A stretch of DNA of 64,000 nt from the NCBI GenBank assembly GCA_943370175.1, contig CALRPU020000008.1:62001-126000 (forward strand). The letters run 5' to 3'. The position numbers were made by a program, and so were the translations under genes. Source of the DNA: Ideonella_A intermedia_A (lineage in GTDB: Bacteria > Pseudomonadota > Gammaproteobacteria > Burkholderiales > Burkholderiaceae_C). The notes beneath the pieces were generated by a model. The model had not been told where the DNA came from. It did not search any database and was given only the letters and a program-made list of their open reading frames with translations. Of the stretch, positions 16,657 through 24,753 are shown one piece after another (within the stretch, counting starts at the first letter, position 1; each line of letters starts with the position of its first letter).

Positions 16657-17529
16657 TCAGGCCAGCTCGGCGGTGGCGTCCATCGTCAGCCAGCCCTCGT
16701 GGTCCTGGGCCCACAGGCGCACCGAGCGGCCGTCCTCGCTGGGGCGGCCATTGACGCGGAAGGGGTGCAGGTCGAAGGTGGGGCGCACCGCCTTGAAGCG
16801 GAAGCGGGTCACGGTGGCTTCGCTCGCGTGGCGGCGCAGCAGGTCCATCAGCAAGGTGGCGATCAACGGGCCGTGCACGATCAGGCCCGGGTAGCCCTCC
16901 ACCTCGGTCACGTAGCGGCGGTCGTAGTGGATGCGGTGGCCGTTGAAGGTCAGCGCCGAGTAGCGGAACAGCAGCACGTCGTCGGGCACGATCTCGCGGG
17001 TCCAGGCGGCGTCGGTGGGCGCCGCGGTGGGGGGCGGCGGCACGTCGTCGGGGCGCTGGGCGTCGCGGTAGACGATGTCGTGGAACTCCACCAGGGCGGG
17101 CGCGTCGGCGCCGTTGCGGCGCACCTCGTGGCGCACCTTCACGAAGACCAGCGTGCCGGTGCGGCCCTGCTTGACGCTGACGTCGTCGATGGTCGAGGTG
17201 CGGGCCACGTCGTCGCCCACGCGCAGGGCCTCCCGGAATTCGAACTGCCCGCCCGCCCACATGCGCCGCGGCAGCGGCACCGGGGGCAGGAAGCCGCCAC
17301 GCCGCGCGTGGCCGTCGGCGCCGATCTCCGACTGGCGGTGCATCGGCAGGAAGTACAGCCAGTGCCACAGCGGCGGCAACAGCGTGCCGGCGGGCACGGG
17401 CTGGGCCGGGTGGTCCAGTGTGGCGGTCAGGGCCACCACCGGCGTGGCGCCGAGGTGGTCGTGCACGGTGTCGCTGCGGCCGATCCAGGCGGCCAGGGCG
17501 TCGAGTTCGGGGGAAGGCGTGGTGCTCAT
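16657..17529 (-). CDS. MaoC-like/FAS1-type dehydratase (mesaconyl-CoA hydratase-like)
   Basis: 290 aa double hot-dog protein. The N-terminal half holds LWHWLYFLP and GGFLPPVPLPRRMWAGG. The C-terminal half has the hydratase motif with FRYSALTFNGHRIHYD and EGYPGLIVHGPL. It is the HTD2/mesaconyl-C4-CoA hydratase type, which adds water to enoyl-CoA esters. It starts 3 bases after the porin stop and is followed by the CoA-transferase, giving an activation-plus-hydration pair. The exact acyl-CoA is not determined. Confidence 0.87.
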   Translation of the reverse strand: MSTTPSPELDALAAWIGRSDTVHDHLGATPVVALTATLDHPAQPVPAGTLLPPLWHWLYFLPMHRQSEIGADGHARRGGFLPPVPLPRRMWAGGQFEFREALRVGDDVARTSTIDDVSVKQGRTGTLVFVKVRHEVRRNGADAPALVEFHDIVYRDAQRPDDVPPPPTAAPTDAAWTREIVPDDVLLFRYSALTFNGHRIHYDRRYVTEVEGYPGLIVHGPLIATLLMDLLRRHASEATVTRFRFKAVRPTFDLHPFRVNGRPSEDGRSVRLWAQDHEGWLTMDATAELA

Positions 17530-17532
17530 GGT

Positions 17533-18651
17533 TCAGAAAGTGTGCCGCAGCCCGGCCTCCCAACCGGTCGAGTGGCGGCCACCGGCGATGCCGGCGGGCC
17601 CGCCCGGCACCACGTAGGTGGCCGCGCCCTGGTTGTTGATGCGCGAGAAGGTGGCGTACAGCGCGCTGCGCTTGGACAGGTTGTGCACGTAGCCCAGGCC
17701 CAGTTGGGTGGCGTCGTTGGCGTCGATCACCGCGGCGCCCACGCGACCGCCCAGGTTGACCCGGTTCACCGAGGCCTTGAACTCGCCGGCCCCGCCCACC
17801 GGCACCACCGCGGCCAGCAGCAGGTTGGACTGCTTGGCTTGGTTGTAGGCGAAGCGTCGGTACGCACCACTGAGCTTCACGCCCGCCACGGTGGTGTTGC
17901 CGGCGATCACGCTGTCCTTGATGGCGCCGGCCACGGTCAGGTCGTTCTCGCTGCGGGTGTGGGCGGCCGACACGCCGAAGGCTGACGTGGCGTAGCCCAG
18001 CCGAACCGCAACCACCCGGTGCTGCCCGCCGGCCGCCGTGCCGCCTTCGCCGGCGGCCACCATCAGCCCGCCTTCCAGGCCGCCCAGCCCGCCCGGCAGC
18101 AGGTATTGCACCGCGTTGCTCGAACGCACGGTGGTGTTGACCCCCGTGCCGAAGGCCGAGCGGATGGGCCCGACCGGCGTGGCGCTGATGAAGTTGTTGG
18201 CCCCGGCGGCGCCGACGTAGCTGAAGGGGTCGTAGCGGCTCCAGTTCACGTAGGTGGGCACGAAGTCGCGGCCCAGGCGCAGTTCACCGTAGGCCTTGCT
18301 GACCAGGCTGACGGTGGCGCGGCGGTCCCAGAACTGCGTGCCCGAGGCCTGGGCGCCGCTGTCCAGCAGCAGGCCGTGCTCCAGGTGGAAAGCGGCCGAC
18401 AGGCCTTGGCCCAGGTCTTCCACACCGCGGAAGCCCACGCGGCTGGTCGAGTTGGACCCGCTGACTTGCGAGGTGATGCTGCCGCGGCCCTCGTTGCTGA
18501 CGTGGCGAACGGCCGCGTCGGCGATGCCGAACACGGTCACGCTGGAGGACTGGGCCTGCGCGCTGCTGGCCAGCAGCAGGCCGAGGGCGGCGGTGGTGGC
18601 CCATCGGGCGGCCGCGGGAACGGGGCGAAGCATCGGCTTGGCAAAGGACAT
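17533..18651 (-). CDS. Gram-negative porin (Burkholderiales type)
   Basis: 372 aa. The signal peptide ends at ASSAQAQ (about residue 34). The mature start SSVTVFGIADAAVRHVS is typical of Burkholderiales trimeric porins, followed by SRVGFRGVEDLGQGLSAAFHLE and FWDRRATVSL, and ending in GLRHTF with a terminal Phe for BAM recognition. Start 18651 is preferred over 18663 because GGAGA lies just upstream. It sits between the Bug receptor and the hydratase and probably carries the operon's anionic substrate across the outer membrane. Confidence 0.92.
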   Translation of the reverse strand: MSFAKPMLRPVPAAARWATTAALGLLLASSAQAQSSSVTVFGIADAAVRHVSNEGRGSITSQVSGSNSTSRVGFRGVEDLGQGLSAAFHLEHGLLLDSGAQASGTQFWDRRATVSLVSKAYGELRLGRDFVPTYVNWSRYDPFSYVGAAGANNFISATPVGPIRSAFGTGVNTTVRSSNAVQYLLPGGLGGLEGGLMVAAGEGGTAAGGQHRVVAVRLGYATSAFGVSAAHTRSENDLTVAGAIKDSVIAGNTTVAGVKLSGAYRRFAYNQAKQSNLLLAAVVPVGGAGEFKASVNRVNLGGRVGAAVIDANDATQLGLGYVHNLSKRSALYATFSRINNQGAATYVVPGGPAGIAGGRHSTGWEAGLRHTF

Positions 18652-18722
18652 CGGGGTCTCCATCGGTTGGTTCTTGTGGGAAGTCGTGTGGAAAGTCGTG
18701 CGGACGGCAAAGGCGTCCGGGC

Positions 18723-19703
18723 TCAGTCGGCGGTCAGCTTGGCCTGCTGCACCACGCGCTTCCACTTGGCCAGCTCGGTCTTGACGAGCGTGCCCAGGGC
18801 TTCGGGCGTGCTGCCCTCCACGTCGGCACCGTGGTCCTCGATGCGCTTGATGATGTCCTTGTCGGACAGCACCTCGTTGAGCGCCTTGTTCAGCTTGTCC
18901 ACGACGGGCCGGGGCGTCTTGGCCGGCGCGAAGATGGCGTACCACTGCGTCACGTCCACGCCGTCCACGCCGGACTCCTTCAGCGTGGGCACATCGGGCA
19001 GCGTGCTCACGCGCTTCGGGCCGGCCACGGCCAGGGCGCGCAGCTTGCCGCTCTTGACGTGCGGGTAGGCGGTGTAGAGGCTGGGGAACATGAACTGGGT
19101 CTGCCCGCCGATGGTGTCGCTGACGGCCGGTGCCGAGCCCTTGTACGGGATGCCCAGCATCACCGTGCCGCTGTTCAACTTGAACAGCTCGGCCGCGAAG
19201 TGCGGCGCGGTGCCGTTGCCGGCGGAGGCGTAGGTGTACTTGTCGGGCTTGGCCTTGAGCTGGGCGATCAAGTCCTTGACGTCCTTCACCGGCACGGTGG
19301 CGTTGGCCACCATCAGCGTGGGCGAGTAGCCCACCAGGCCCACCGGCTCGAAGTCGGTCACCGGGTCGTACTTCAGCTTCTGCAGCGCGGGGTTCATGCT
19401 GTGCGTGGCGATGTAGCCCAGCATCAGCGTGTGGCCGTCCGGCGCGGCGCGGGCCACGAACTCGCTGGCGATCGAGCCGTTGGCACCGGCGCGGTTGTCG
19501 ATGATGATCGTCTGGCCCAGCAGGGGCCCGAGTTTTTGCGCGATGGTGCGGGCCATCGCGTCGTTGGCGCCGCCGGCGGCGGTCGGCACGACGATGGTGA
19601 TCGTCTTGGTCGGGTAGGCGCCAGGCGCCTGAGCCAACGTCGGCGCAGCGGCCGTGGCCAGCAGCCCGGCGGCCAGGGCGGGGGCAAGCAAGGGGTTCTT
19701 CAT
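18723..19703 (-). CDS. Bug family tripartite tricarboxylate receptor
   Basis: 326 aa. Signal peptide MKNPLLAPALAAGLLATAAA, cut after TLAQA. The mature part shows the Bug pattern: YPTKTITIVVPTAAGGANDAMART, IIIDNRAGANGS, FMFPSLYTAYPHVKSGKLRALAV. These periplasmic receptors bind carboxylates for TctAB-type transporters or for signalling. No tctA/tctB is present, as is common for Bug genes. The ATG is preceded by AAGGAGACAAC, a strong Shine-Dalgarno, so it can be translated on its own, although the upstream PrpF-like frame has no stop before it. Confidence 0.92.
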   Translation of the reverse strand: MKNPLLAPALAAGLLATAAAPTLAQAPGAYPTKTITIVVPTAAGGANDAMARTIAQKLGPLLGQTIIIDNRAGANGSIASEFVARAAPDGHTLMLGYIATHSMNPALQKLKYDPVTDFEPVGLVGYSPTLMVANATVPVKDVKDLIAQLKAKPDKYTYASAGNGTAPHFAAELFKLNSGTVMLGIPYKGSAPAVSDTIGGQTQFMFPSLYTAYPHVKSGKLRALAVAGPKRVSTLPDVPTLKESGVDGVDVTQWYAIFAPAKTPRPVVDKLNKALNEVLSDKDIIKRIEDHGADVEGSTPEALGTLVKTELAKWKRVVQQAKLTAD

Positions 19704-20807
19704 GTTGTCTCCTTCTGGGGGTTTCGAGAACACATAGCCCGGCACGTGCAGTTCGCCGTTCATGATCTTGCGGGCGGTGCGCACCAGCGCCGCGCTGAGC
19801 ACCCGGGCCTCATCGCCGTGGCCACCGAGCTCAACGGCCACGTCGATGCGGCCTTGCGGGTGCAGCACGACGATGTCATGGGGGCCGGCCAGCCGCGCCG
19901 CCCCACTGGCCACCGTGCCCGGCAGCGCGAAGGCGGTGGCCACGCCGATGGCGCCGGTGACCGCGTGCGAGGCGTGGCAACGCCGCGGCGTGAAATAGCG
20001 GGAGGTGATGCTGTTCGGCCCGTCGCCCGCGCTGACCAGCACCGGCTTCGGGATCACGCTGTTCGACACGTCGCCCAGGCCCATGCGCTCGCCGGCTTGG
20101 CGGCGAAGCTGCTCCAGCCGCGCCAGCAGGCCGGGGTGCGCGTCCAGGTCGGCGGGGGCTTCGCGGCCGCTCACGCCCAGGTCGTTGGCGCGAACGATCA
20201 TCAGCGGCATGGCCGCGTCGATGCAGCTCACCTCGATGCCGTCGATCACGTCCACCCGTTGCCCGGTGGGAAACACCGAGCCCGTCACCGCGCCCCAGGC
20301 GTCCAGGAAATTCAGGTGGATGGGCGCACCGGTGCCCGCCACGCCGTCGATGCGCGTCTCGCCGTCGTAGCGCACGCGCCCGGAGGGCGTCTGCACGCTG
20401 ACCTCGATGCGCGAGCGGGTGTTGAGGTTGTAGACGCGCAGCCGCGTGACGCCATCCGCCGCCGCCACCAGTCCTTGCTCGATCGCGAAGGGGCCGACGC
20501 CGGCCAGCATGTTGCCGCAGTTGGGGCGCGTGTCCACCGATTGCTGACCCACGCCGACCTGGGCGAAGAGGTAATCAACGTCGCAGTCGGGTTGGCTGGA
20601 CCGCGACACCATCGCCACCTTGCTGGTCAGCGTGCTGCCGCCGCCCACGCCGTCCACCTGCAGCAGGTCGGACGCGCCAATGGCGCCGATCAGCGCCTGG
20701 TCCCGCGCCAGCTCGTCGGCGGGCAGCCAGTCGCGCAGGAAAAAAGGCCCGCGCGAGGTGCCGGCGCGCATCAGCACGCAGGGCAGGGTGATCGAGGGCG
20801 TCGTCAT
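18723..20807 (-). CDS. PrpF/GalD-like isomerase reading through in frame into the Bug receptor
   Basis: Codons 1-368 (20807-19704) are a PrpF-family protein: MTTPSITLPCVLMRAGTSRG, LLQVDGVGGGSTLTSKVAMV, PNCGNMLAGVGPFAIE (catalytic Cys region), SNSVIPKPVLVS, CHASHAVTGAIG. The family includes 2-methylaconitate cis-trans isomerase and 4-oxalomesaconate tautomerase (GalD), and this looks closest to GalD. Instead of stopping near ELHVPGYVF the frame continues SKPPEGDN and enters the Bug Met, giving a 694-residue frame with a signal peptide in the middle. The Bug Shine-Dalgarno lies inside these codons. Either the isomerase lost its stop or a fusion is made at some level; the isomerase domain itself looks intact. 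It is first in the operon, divergent from lysR. Confidence 0.85.
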   Translation of the reverse strand: MTTPSITLPCVLMRAGTSRGPFFLRDWLPADELARDQALIGAIGASDLLQVDGVGGGSTLTSKVAMVSRSSQPDCDVDYLFAQVGVGQQSVDTRPNCGNMLAGVGPFAIEQGLVAAADGVTRLRVYNLNTRSRIEVSVQTPSGRVRYDGETRIDGVAGTGAPIHLNFLDAWGAVTGSVFPTGQRVDVIDGIEVSCIDAAMPLMIVRANDLGVSGREAPADLDAHPGLLARLEQLRRQAGERMGLGDVSNSVIPKPVLVSAGDGPNSITSRYFTPRRCHASHAVTGAIGVATAFALPGTVASGAARLAGPHDIVVLHPQGRIDVAVELGGHGDEARVLSAALVRTARKIMNGELHVPGYVFSKPPEGDNMKNPLLAPALAAGLLATAAAPTLAQAPGAYPTKTITIVVPTAAGGANDAMARTIAQKLGPLLGQTIIIDNRAGANGSIASEFVARAAPDGHTLMLGYIATHSMNPALQKLKYDPVTDFEPVGLVGYSPTLMVANATVPVKDVKDLIAQLKAKPDKYTYASAGNGTAPHFAAELFKLNSGTVMLGIPYKGSAPAVSDTIGGQTQFMFPSLYTAYPHVKSGKLRALAVAGPKRVSTLPDVPTLKESGVDGVDVTQWYAIFAPAKTPRPVVDKLNKALNEVLSDKDIIKRIEDHGADVEGSTPEALGTLVKTELAKWKRVVQQAKLTAD

Positions 20808-20861
20808 GGGGGCGAATGATCGCGAGCCCGGGCTGCGCTGTGAATTGCATAGTTAGAATGA

Positions 20862-20884
20862 ATTGATCGATGTGGCGCATCAAT
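20862..20884. promoter_or_regulatory. LysR-type operator (ATTGAT-N11-ATCAAT)
   Basis: Inverted repeat ATTGAT (20862-20867) and ATCAAT (20879-20884) with 11 bases between, matching the T-N11-A LysR box. It lies in the 124-base divergent region, 47 bases before the lysR start and 54 before the PrpF start. It is embedded in the only A+T-rich stretch of this region. Confidence 0.6.
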
Positions 20885-20931
20885 CTCCTGACCGCCATCC
20901 AGCACTTGCCCAGCCTTCACCACGCGGCGCC

Positions 20932-21855
20932 ATGGCCCTGAACTTCGACCTCAACGACCTGCAGGCCTTCCGGGCCGTGGCCGAGCTGGCCAACTTCCGC
21001 CGCGCGGCCGAAGCGGTGAACATTTCGCAGCCGGCCTTCAGCCGGCGCATCGACAAGCTGGAAGAGGCGCTGGGCGTGAAGCTGCTGGAGCGCACCACGC
21101 GCCGGGTCAGCCTGACCGCCGTGGGGCGCGACTTCGCGCGCAAGGTGCAGGGCCTGCTGGACGACCTGGACGCGACCTTGCTGGGCATCCAGGACGTCAC
21201 CGCCACGCGCATGGGTGAGGTGACGGTCGCCTGCGTGCCCTCCACCGTCTACTACTTCCTGTCCGAGGTGATTCGCCGCTACCGCGAGCGCTACCCGCGC
21301 ATTCGCATCAAGGTGCACGACGCCAGCGCCAACGAGGTGCTGGCCGCGGTGGCCCGCAACGAGGCCGACGTCGGCCTGAACTTCATCGGCAGCCAGGAGC
21401 CCGACATCGATTTCGAGCCGCTGCTGGAAGAGCGCTTCGTGCTCGCCTGCCGGCGCGACCACCCGTTGGCCCGCCGGCGGCGCGTGCCCTGGAGCGAGTT
21501 GGCCGGCCACGACTTCATTGCCATTGCCAAGTCATCGGGCAACCGGCTGCTGCTCGACCAGGCGCTGGCCGGCGTGAAGGGCCTGCCCGCCGGGCTGTAC
21601 GAGGCCCAGCACGTCACCACCTTGCTGGGCCTCGTGGAGGCGGGCCTGGGCGTGGCCGCGGTGCCCTCGCTGGCCATGCCCGAGCGCGACCACCCGCTGC
21701 TGGCCAGCGTGGCCTTGTGCGACCCGGAGGTCACGCGGGTGGTCGGCCTGATCCGACGCCGCGGCCGCAGCCTGACGCCGGCGGCCCAGCAACTGCACGA
21801 CTTGATCGTCGAGGTGGTGCGGGGTGGTCAGCCCAGGGCGCGGCGCCCGGCCTAG
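20932..21855 (+). CDS. LysR family transcriptional regulator
   Basis: 307 aa. The N-terminal winged HTH (about 4-63) reads LQAFRAVAELANFRRAAEAVNISQPAFSRRIDKLEEALG. The C-terminal periplasmic-binding-like effector domain includes VPSTVYYFL and GNRLLLDQALAG. The start at 20932 is chosen because the family's N-terminus (MALNFDLNDLQAF) begins there; the frame is open to 20863. It is divergent from the PrpF-Bug-porin operon, which it most likely controls through the operator between them. LysR proteins typically activate divergent catabolic genes when bound to a pathway intermediate. Confidence 0.93.
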   Translation: MALNFDLNDLQAFRAVAELANFRRAAEAVNISQPAFSRRIDKLEEALGVKLLERTTRRVSLTAVGRDFARKVQGLLDDLDATLLGIQDVTATRMGEVTVACVPSTVYYFLSEVIRRYRERYPRIRIKVHDASANEVLAAVARNEADVGLNFIGSQEPDIDFEPLLEERFVLACRRDHPLARRRRVPWSELAGHDFIAIAKSSGNRLLLDQALAGVKGLPAGLYEAQHVTTLLGLVEAGLGVAAVPSLAMPERDHPLLASVALCDPEVTRVVGLIRRRGRSLTPAAQQLHDLIVEVVRGGQPRARRPA

Positions 21856-21936
21856 CGGCTTCGCCATCGGCGGCAAGATCACCCGGCCGCCTCCGCGGTC
21901 CTCACCGACGGGGTGTGGCGCCCCGTCACCCGGCGT

Positions 21937-22461
21937 TCACCGCCCAGCTGGTTTGGCGAACCCGCCGTCCACCCAGGCCTGCGCCGAGCTGCCAGTGAGC
22001 TTGAAGTCAGGCCGCACGCGGACCTCGCCCAGCACCTCGCCCAGCGCGTCCACCGCCTTCAGCCGCCCGTGCGGGTCGTCTTCGTCCGGCACGATGTCCA
22101 GGGTGACCGTGATGCGGCCCGCCGCGCCGGACACCACCGCGCTCTTGTGCAGTTGCGCGTGCAGCTGCTGTTCATGGCGGCGCAGCACCTCGCTGGCCGT
22201 CTTCACCAGGGTGTTGAAGGCGGCGGTGTCCAGCGGCTTGGGGTTCTTCTTGTCGCGGCCCATCGTCCAGGGGCCGACCAGCGCCGGCTCGGCCGCGCCA
22301 CGCAGCAGCATCTCCACCGCCCAGCCGTCGTCGTCCTCGTTCTTGATGACGCGCGCGGTCCAGTCGCCGTCGCGCCACAGGCGCGGCTCGTGGATGGCCT
22401 CGACCTCGCTCGCCCCGTCGCCGTTGGCGGCGGGGTCGTGCACGGCGCCTGGCCCGCTCAT
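21937..22461 (-). CDS. Conserved hypothetical protein coupled to the Suv3-like helicase
   Basis: 174 aa starting MSGPGAVHDPAANGDG. It is soluble and rich in acidic residues, with no signal peptide, membrane segment or recognised catalytic motif. EPRLWRDGDWTARVIKNEDDDGWAVEMLLRG suggests a small beta-rich domain, and the second half is helical (NTLVKTASEVLRRHEQQLHAQL). Its ATG overlaps the helicase stop as ATGA, so the two are likely translated in a fixed ratio. This is the only evidence of function; a helicase accessory protein is a guess. Confidence 0.75.
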   Translation of the reverse strand: MSGPGAVHDPAANGDGASEVEAIHEPRLWRDGDWTARVIKNEDDDGWAVEMLLRGAAEPALVGPWTMGRDKKNPKPLDTAAFNTLVKTASEVLRRHEQQLHAQLHKSAVVSGAAGRITVTLDIVPDEDDPHGRLKAVDALGEVLGEVRVRPDFKLTGSSAQAWVDGGFAKPAGR

Positions 22462-24698
22462 GGCCGACCCCCGCGCCCGCGCCACAGCGGCTTCTTGCCT
22501 TTGAGCTGACGCTCGATGCCGTCGTTCAGCCGGCGCCGCAGGTCGGTCACCAGATCAAGCTGGCCGTAGATGCCCGGGAAGCGCAGGTCCAGCCACAGCC
22601 ACAGCGTGCAGGCGCGCAGGGCCTGTTCCATGCGGTCCAGCCGGCTGTGCTCGTCCACCTGGTCCAGGAACCAGGCCCCCTCGACCTGGCCCATCAGCGC
22701 GTGCGACTGCGCCCAGCCGAGGAAGTGCTGCAACTGGTCTTCGGTGCGGGTGTCGACCGGCGCCTGCGCGTAGACAAAGCGGTCGCGCAGGCTCAGGATG
22801 CCGGCGCTGCGGTCGAGCTGCTCGGCGATGTCCAGCATCTGCGTGAGTTCGGCCACCGCGAAGTGCGCGTTGTCCAGCTTCAGCTGGGCCATGAACACGC
22901 CGAGCACCTTGTGCAGGTCCTGGTGGCCCAATCGGTTGGCAATGGTCTCCACGTGCCACCAGTTCGGCGCCACGGCGGCCTTGAAGTCGCGCGGCGCGCG
23001 CGGCTGGGTGGCCAGCATCTCGGCCAGGTGCTTGCCGGCGTGGGGCTCGGCTTCCTTCAGCACGCCGGCAAAGCCTTCGTCGTGCATGCCGAACCGCCCG
23101 GCGCGCCCGGCGATCTGGTGCACCTCGCTCTCGTCGAGCTGGCGGTCACCGCTGCCGTCGAACTTGGTCAGGGTGCTGAACAGCACGCGCCGGATCGGCA
23201 GGTTCAACCCCATGCCGATGGCGTCGGTGGCGATCAGGATGTCGGCGTGGCCGTGGGCGTAGCGCTCGGCCTCGCGGCGCCGCACCTCGGGCGGCAGCGC
23301 CCCGTAGATCACCGACACCGTGTGGCCGTTGGCGGCCACCTGGTCGCGCAGCATCAGCACGTCGCGGCGGCTGAAGGCGACCACCGCGTCGCCGGATTTC
23401 AGGTTGGCCAGCGGCACCGGGGCAGGCAGCAACTGAACTTGCTGCTTGCGCTCGAAGCGCTGCACGGTGGCTTGTTCGCCGCACAGGCCCAGCAGGTTTT
23501 CAATGGCCGGCACGGCGAAGGCCGAGCAGATGATCAGCAGTTCCTCGGCCGGCACGCCGACGATGGCCTGGGTCCAGGCCCAGCCGCGCGAGCCGTCGAA
23601 CAGCATCTGCGCCTCGTCGATCACCGCGGTGTGCACCGGCGTGCGCGTGCCCACCATCTCAATGGTGCTGGACACCAACTTGGCGCCTTCGATGGGCACG
23701 TTCTCTTCGCCGGTCAGCAACGAGCAGCCGACGCCGCGGGCGACCAGGCGGTCGCGGCCCTCCAGGGCCAGCAGGCGCAGCGGGGCGAGGTAGCAGCCGC
23801 TGGGCGCGGCGGCCAGGCGTTCGAACGCAGCGTGGGTCTTGCCGCTGTTCGGCGGGCCGACAAACAGGGTGACACGGCGGCCCAACCGGCGCGCCATCGG
23901 AAAGCTGTCCGGGTAGCCCTGGAAGCCCAGTTCCGCGGTCAGGTCGTCCAGCGTGTCGAGTTCGTTGACGCGGTTGGCCCAGCGGCTGAAGGCGCGCTCG
24001 CAGCCGGCTTGCAGTTCGGGCAGCGGGCGCGGCAGTGCGCACTCGGCCTGCAGGCCGGGCAGCAGCGACTCCATGCGCTGTGGGTTGATGTGGCCGGCCT
24101 GCAGCACCAACGTGTCGAGCTGGTCCTTCAAGGCGTCGGCATGCGCAAAGGCGGGCGCCGGGCCCAGGCCGGTCGTCAAGGCCGCCGCGTCGGCTTGCCG
24201 GAAAAACGCCCACACCGGCGCGGAGGTCACCGGTGCCAGGTAGGTGATGGTCAGGGTCCAGGGCTCATCGGCGTGGCCTGAGCCCAGCGTCAACGGCTGG
24301 GTCAGCACGCGCTCCCAGCCGTCGCCTTGGCGGCGCAGGCCCAGGGCCTCCAGTGCGGTGCGGCGTTCGACCAGCACGGCACGGCCGCGCTGCTTGCCCA
24401 CCGCGTCGAGGTGGGCCAGGGCCTCGTCGATCAAACCAGGGGCAATCCACCGGCTCGGGCGCTGGCCGGGCACCGGCTTTTGCAGCAGGATGTGGCCCAG
24501 GCGGTCGAGGTGGTCTTCCTGCCCCGGGCTGCCCTCGGGCACGAAGTCGGCCGGTTGAACGACCTGAGGCAGGGTGTAGGCCGCCTGGCGCACCCGTTCC
24601 ATCTGCTCGGGGCTGATGTGCAGCGGAATGCGTTGAACGTGGCGGGCGTTGGGCAGGTGCAGCGCGCGCGCGGGCGCTGCGGTCAGGGCAGAAGACAT
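22458..24698 (-). CDS. Suv3-like DExH-type RNA helicase
   Basis: 746 aa superfamily 2 helicase resembling mitochondrial Suv3/SUPV3L1. Walker A GPPNSGKTHAAFE (about 280), motif II VIDEAQMLFD (about 360), and motif VI QIAGRAGRFGMHDEGFAG (about 529) are present. A poorly conserved N-terminal 250 residues and the Suv3-like C-terminal region (PNWWHVETIANRLG) flank the core. In mitochondria Suv3 unwinds RNA for a 3'-5' exonuclease. Bacterial homologues are scattered and poorly studied. The next gene is coupled by ATGA. The kyn operon upstream, same strand, ends 55 bases away and is probably unrelated. Confidence 0.88.
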   Translation of the reverse strand: MSSALTAAPARALHLPNARHVQRIPLHISPEQMERVRQAAYTLPQVVQPADFVPEGSPGQEDHLDRLGHILLQKPVPGQRPSRWIAPGLIDEALAHLDAVGKQRGRAVLVERRTALEALGLRRQGDGWERVLTQPLTLGSGHADEPWTLTITYLAPVTSAPVWAFFRQADAAALTTGLGPAPAFAHADALKDQLDTLVLQAGHINPQRMESLLPGLQAECALPRPLPELQAGCERAFSRWANRVNELDTLDDLTAELGFQGYPDSFPMARRLGRRVTLFVGPPNSGKTHAAFERLAAAPSGCYLAPLRLLALEGRDRLVARGVGCSLLTGEENVPIEGAKLVSSTIEMVGTRTPVHTAVIDEAQMLFDGSRGWAWTQAIVGVPAEELLIICSAFAVPAIENLLGLCGEQATVQRFERKQQVQLLPAPVPLANLKSGDAVVAFSRRDVLMLRDQVAANGHTVSVIYGALPPEVRRREAERYAHGHADILIATDAIGMGLNLPIRRVLFSTLTKFDGSGDRQLDESEVHQIAGRAGRFGMHDEGFAGVLKEAEPHAGKHLAEMLATQPRAPRDFKAAVAPNWWHVETIANRLGHQDLHKVLGVFMAQLKLDNAHFAVAELTQMLDIAEQLDRSAGILSLRDRFVYAQAPVDTRTEDQLQHFLGWAQSHALMGQVEGAWFLDQVDEHSRLDRMEQALRACTLWLWLDLRFPGIYGQLDLVTDLRRRLNDGIERQLKGKKPLWRGRGGRP

Positions 24699-24753
24699 TG
24701 CGGCGAGTTTATTCGCTGTGCCCGGGCCGCTCGGCTGCCACCGGCGTGGCCGA

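Noticed and set aside
21907..21927. GACGGGG / CCCCGTC hairpin between lysR and the convergent hypothetical gene
   Set aside because: Seven-base GC stem with no U-run; such stems are frequent by chance at this base composition.
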